DNA from: Agapanthus africanus
Taxonomy: Eukaryota; Streptophyta; Magnoliopsida; Asparagales; Amaryllidaceae
Reading direction: 5' to 3'
Assembly (NCBI GenBank): GCA_030015575.1
Contig: JASDDO010000006.1
Coordinates: 205,101,632-205,165,631, forward strand
Length of the DNA stretch: 64,000 nt
Position numbers and translations under genes: made by a program. Under the pieces are notes generated by a model. The model ran no database searches, was not told the origin of the DNA, and saw only the letters and a list, made by a program, of their open reading frames with translations. This document shows, piece by piece, positions 63,192 through 64,000 of this stretch; positions within the stretch are counted from its first letter, which is position 1, and each line of letters opens with the position of its first letter.

Positions 63192-64000
63192 CTGCCAAGC
63201 TCATCGTCTACTCCACGAAAAACATTTCTTGTCCCGGGGAACCATACCGGGTCCACCATGTACCCGCAATCGGCCTCATCCGCCTCCTCGAATCGGGTTT
63301 CACATGTCGCTCTCAGCACCGAGAAAACACATTGTGGACGCACTGAAATATCCTATCAAGGGTAACCGGGTTTTAAAACAGTTACATATTCCCTTTTTAA
63401 ACACCCACGGTTCCCAAAACCAAAAATATCATGGAAACAACATATCTCAATGCGTATAATCAGCAAGCATGATGTGTGTGACATGTAAAAGAAATGTAAG
63501 CACATCAGTCTGTCATGCAAGAATCATATCCTGAATGCAACAGTACTATAGTGTAGTGACATAGCAATTATCGATGATGAAGTGTGTGAGCCGGCAACAG
63601 TGTACGTGGAACATACGCATCATCGATAATGGTGCTGGTGTCCTAGCAGCATGACGGTAATATATCAATAAACACAGGCAATGCAATGCAAATAGCATGA
63701 ATATGCGGAAATCGAATAATCAGCGCAACAGTAAAGAATCTGCCTCAATAAATATATCATGCGGCCTTGCCTTTTGAAATAAGACGAATCAGGGTTTTTG
63801 GTAAAATAAGGGTTACGGTGTTTTAAGAAAAGATGTGTCATTTGAAAATATCCGTAGAAATCCTTTTGCCTATCTTTAAAATATCCCTGATTCGTTAGTT
63901 TTGAAATAGGTATGACACGGGTCTAGTCTAACGCCTACTATGCGAACTACGAACCCAATAATCAAGTCAATCGGGCGGGGTATGAAAACCACCTAAATCT
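63192..64000 (-). repeat. 5' LTR of G, second part
   Basis: Continues the G LTR after H and matches 46825-47630 of the left LTR closely to the window end. Confidence 0.92.

Larger units (their letters stand above)
45578..64000 (-). mobile_element. Gypsy element G (Tekay/Del-like, no pol), interrupted by H
   Basis: Minus-strand LTR element with a complete 3965-bp left (3') LTR, a 3.8-kb internal region, a tRNA-iMet primer site and a right (5') LTR running past the window end and split by H. Over about 625 aligned LTR bases I count about 22 mismatches. The internal region has no recognisable gag, protease, RT or integrase. The size and lack of coding resemble large retrotransposon derivatives. 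It sits in the leader of E. Confidence 0.85.

Overview
Flowering-plant nuclear DNA made entirely of LTR retrotransposons inserted into one another. I see no host gene, no rRNA or tRNA gene and no CRISPR array. Evidence for a plant is tRNA-iMet and tRNA-Asp primer sites, a Ty1/copia polyprotein in the order gag-protease-integrase-RT-RNase H, an Athila-like Ty3/gypsy gag, and 1.3-4 kb LTRs with 5-bp target duplications. The species cannot be told from the sequence. Nine elements (my labels A-I) are resolved.

Layout. The oldest is I, a Tekay/Del-like gypsy element on the + strand; only its 3' end is visible (37693-42290). Two copia elements landed in it. A (1-37692, 5' end off the window) carries B (4269-33922, minus strand). 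B carries D (7306-27361, plus), and D carries C (15885-25540, plus) inside its 3' LTR. On the other side, F (42291-42539, an A-family LTR piece) carries E (42540-45577 visible, plus). E carries G (45578-64000 and beyond, gypsy, minus), and the right LTR of G carries H (54591-63186, Athila-like gypsy, minus). Target duplications are seen on both sides for B (tttct), D (ccacc), C (gagac) and H (ccacc). LTR divergence counted by eye falls with nesting depth: B about 4-5 %, D about 2.5 %, C 1.0 %; G about 3.5 %, H about 2.8 %.

Coding content. No element is intact. A keeps a complete gag-pol frame once B is set aside, with 11 in-frame stops and no frameshift. H keeps gag, protease and the pre-RT region with three stops, but has lost RT, RNase H and integrase. 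D has lost nearly all gag and a block between RT and RNase H. B and C share the same badly decayed pol and the same internal duplications, although C has nearly identical LTRs. G has 4-kb LTRs around 3.8 kb without recognisable pol. B, C, D, G and H must therefore have moved with proteins supplied in trans.

Most noteworthy non-coding structure: a GC-rich double hairpin about 200-210 bp from the primer site in copia elements A, B, C and D, recurring in gypsy elements G and H; an LTR hairpin whose stem is kept while its sequence changes; arrays of GTGCA/TGCAC dyads before the 3' LTR of the Tekay-like elements; a duplicated hairpin plus polypurine module in H; and a stretch of copia leader inside gypsy element G.
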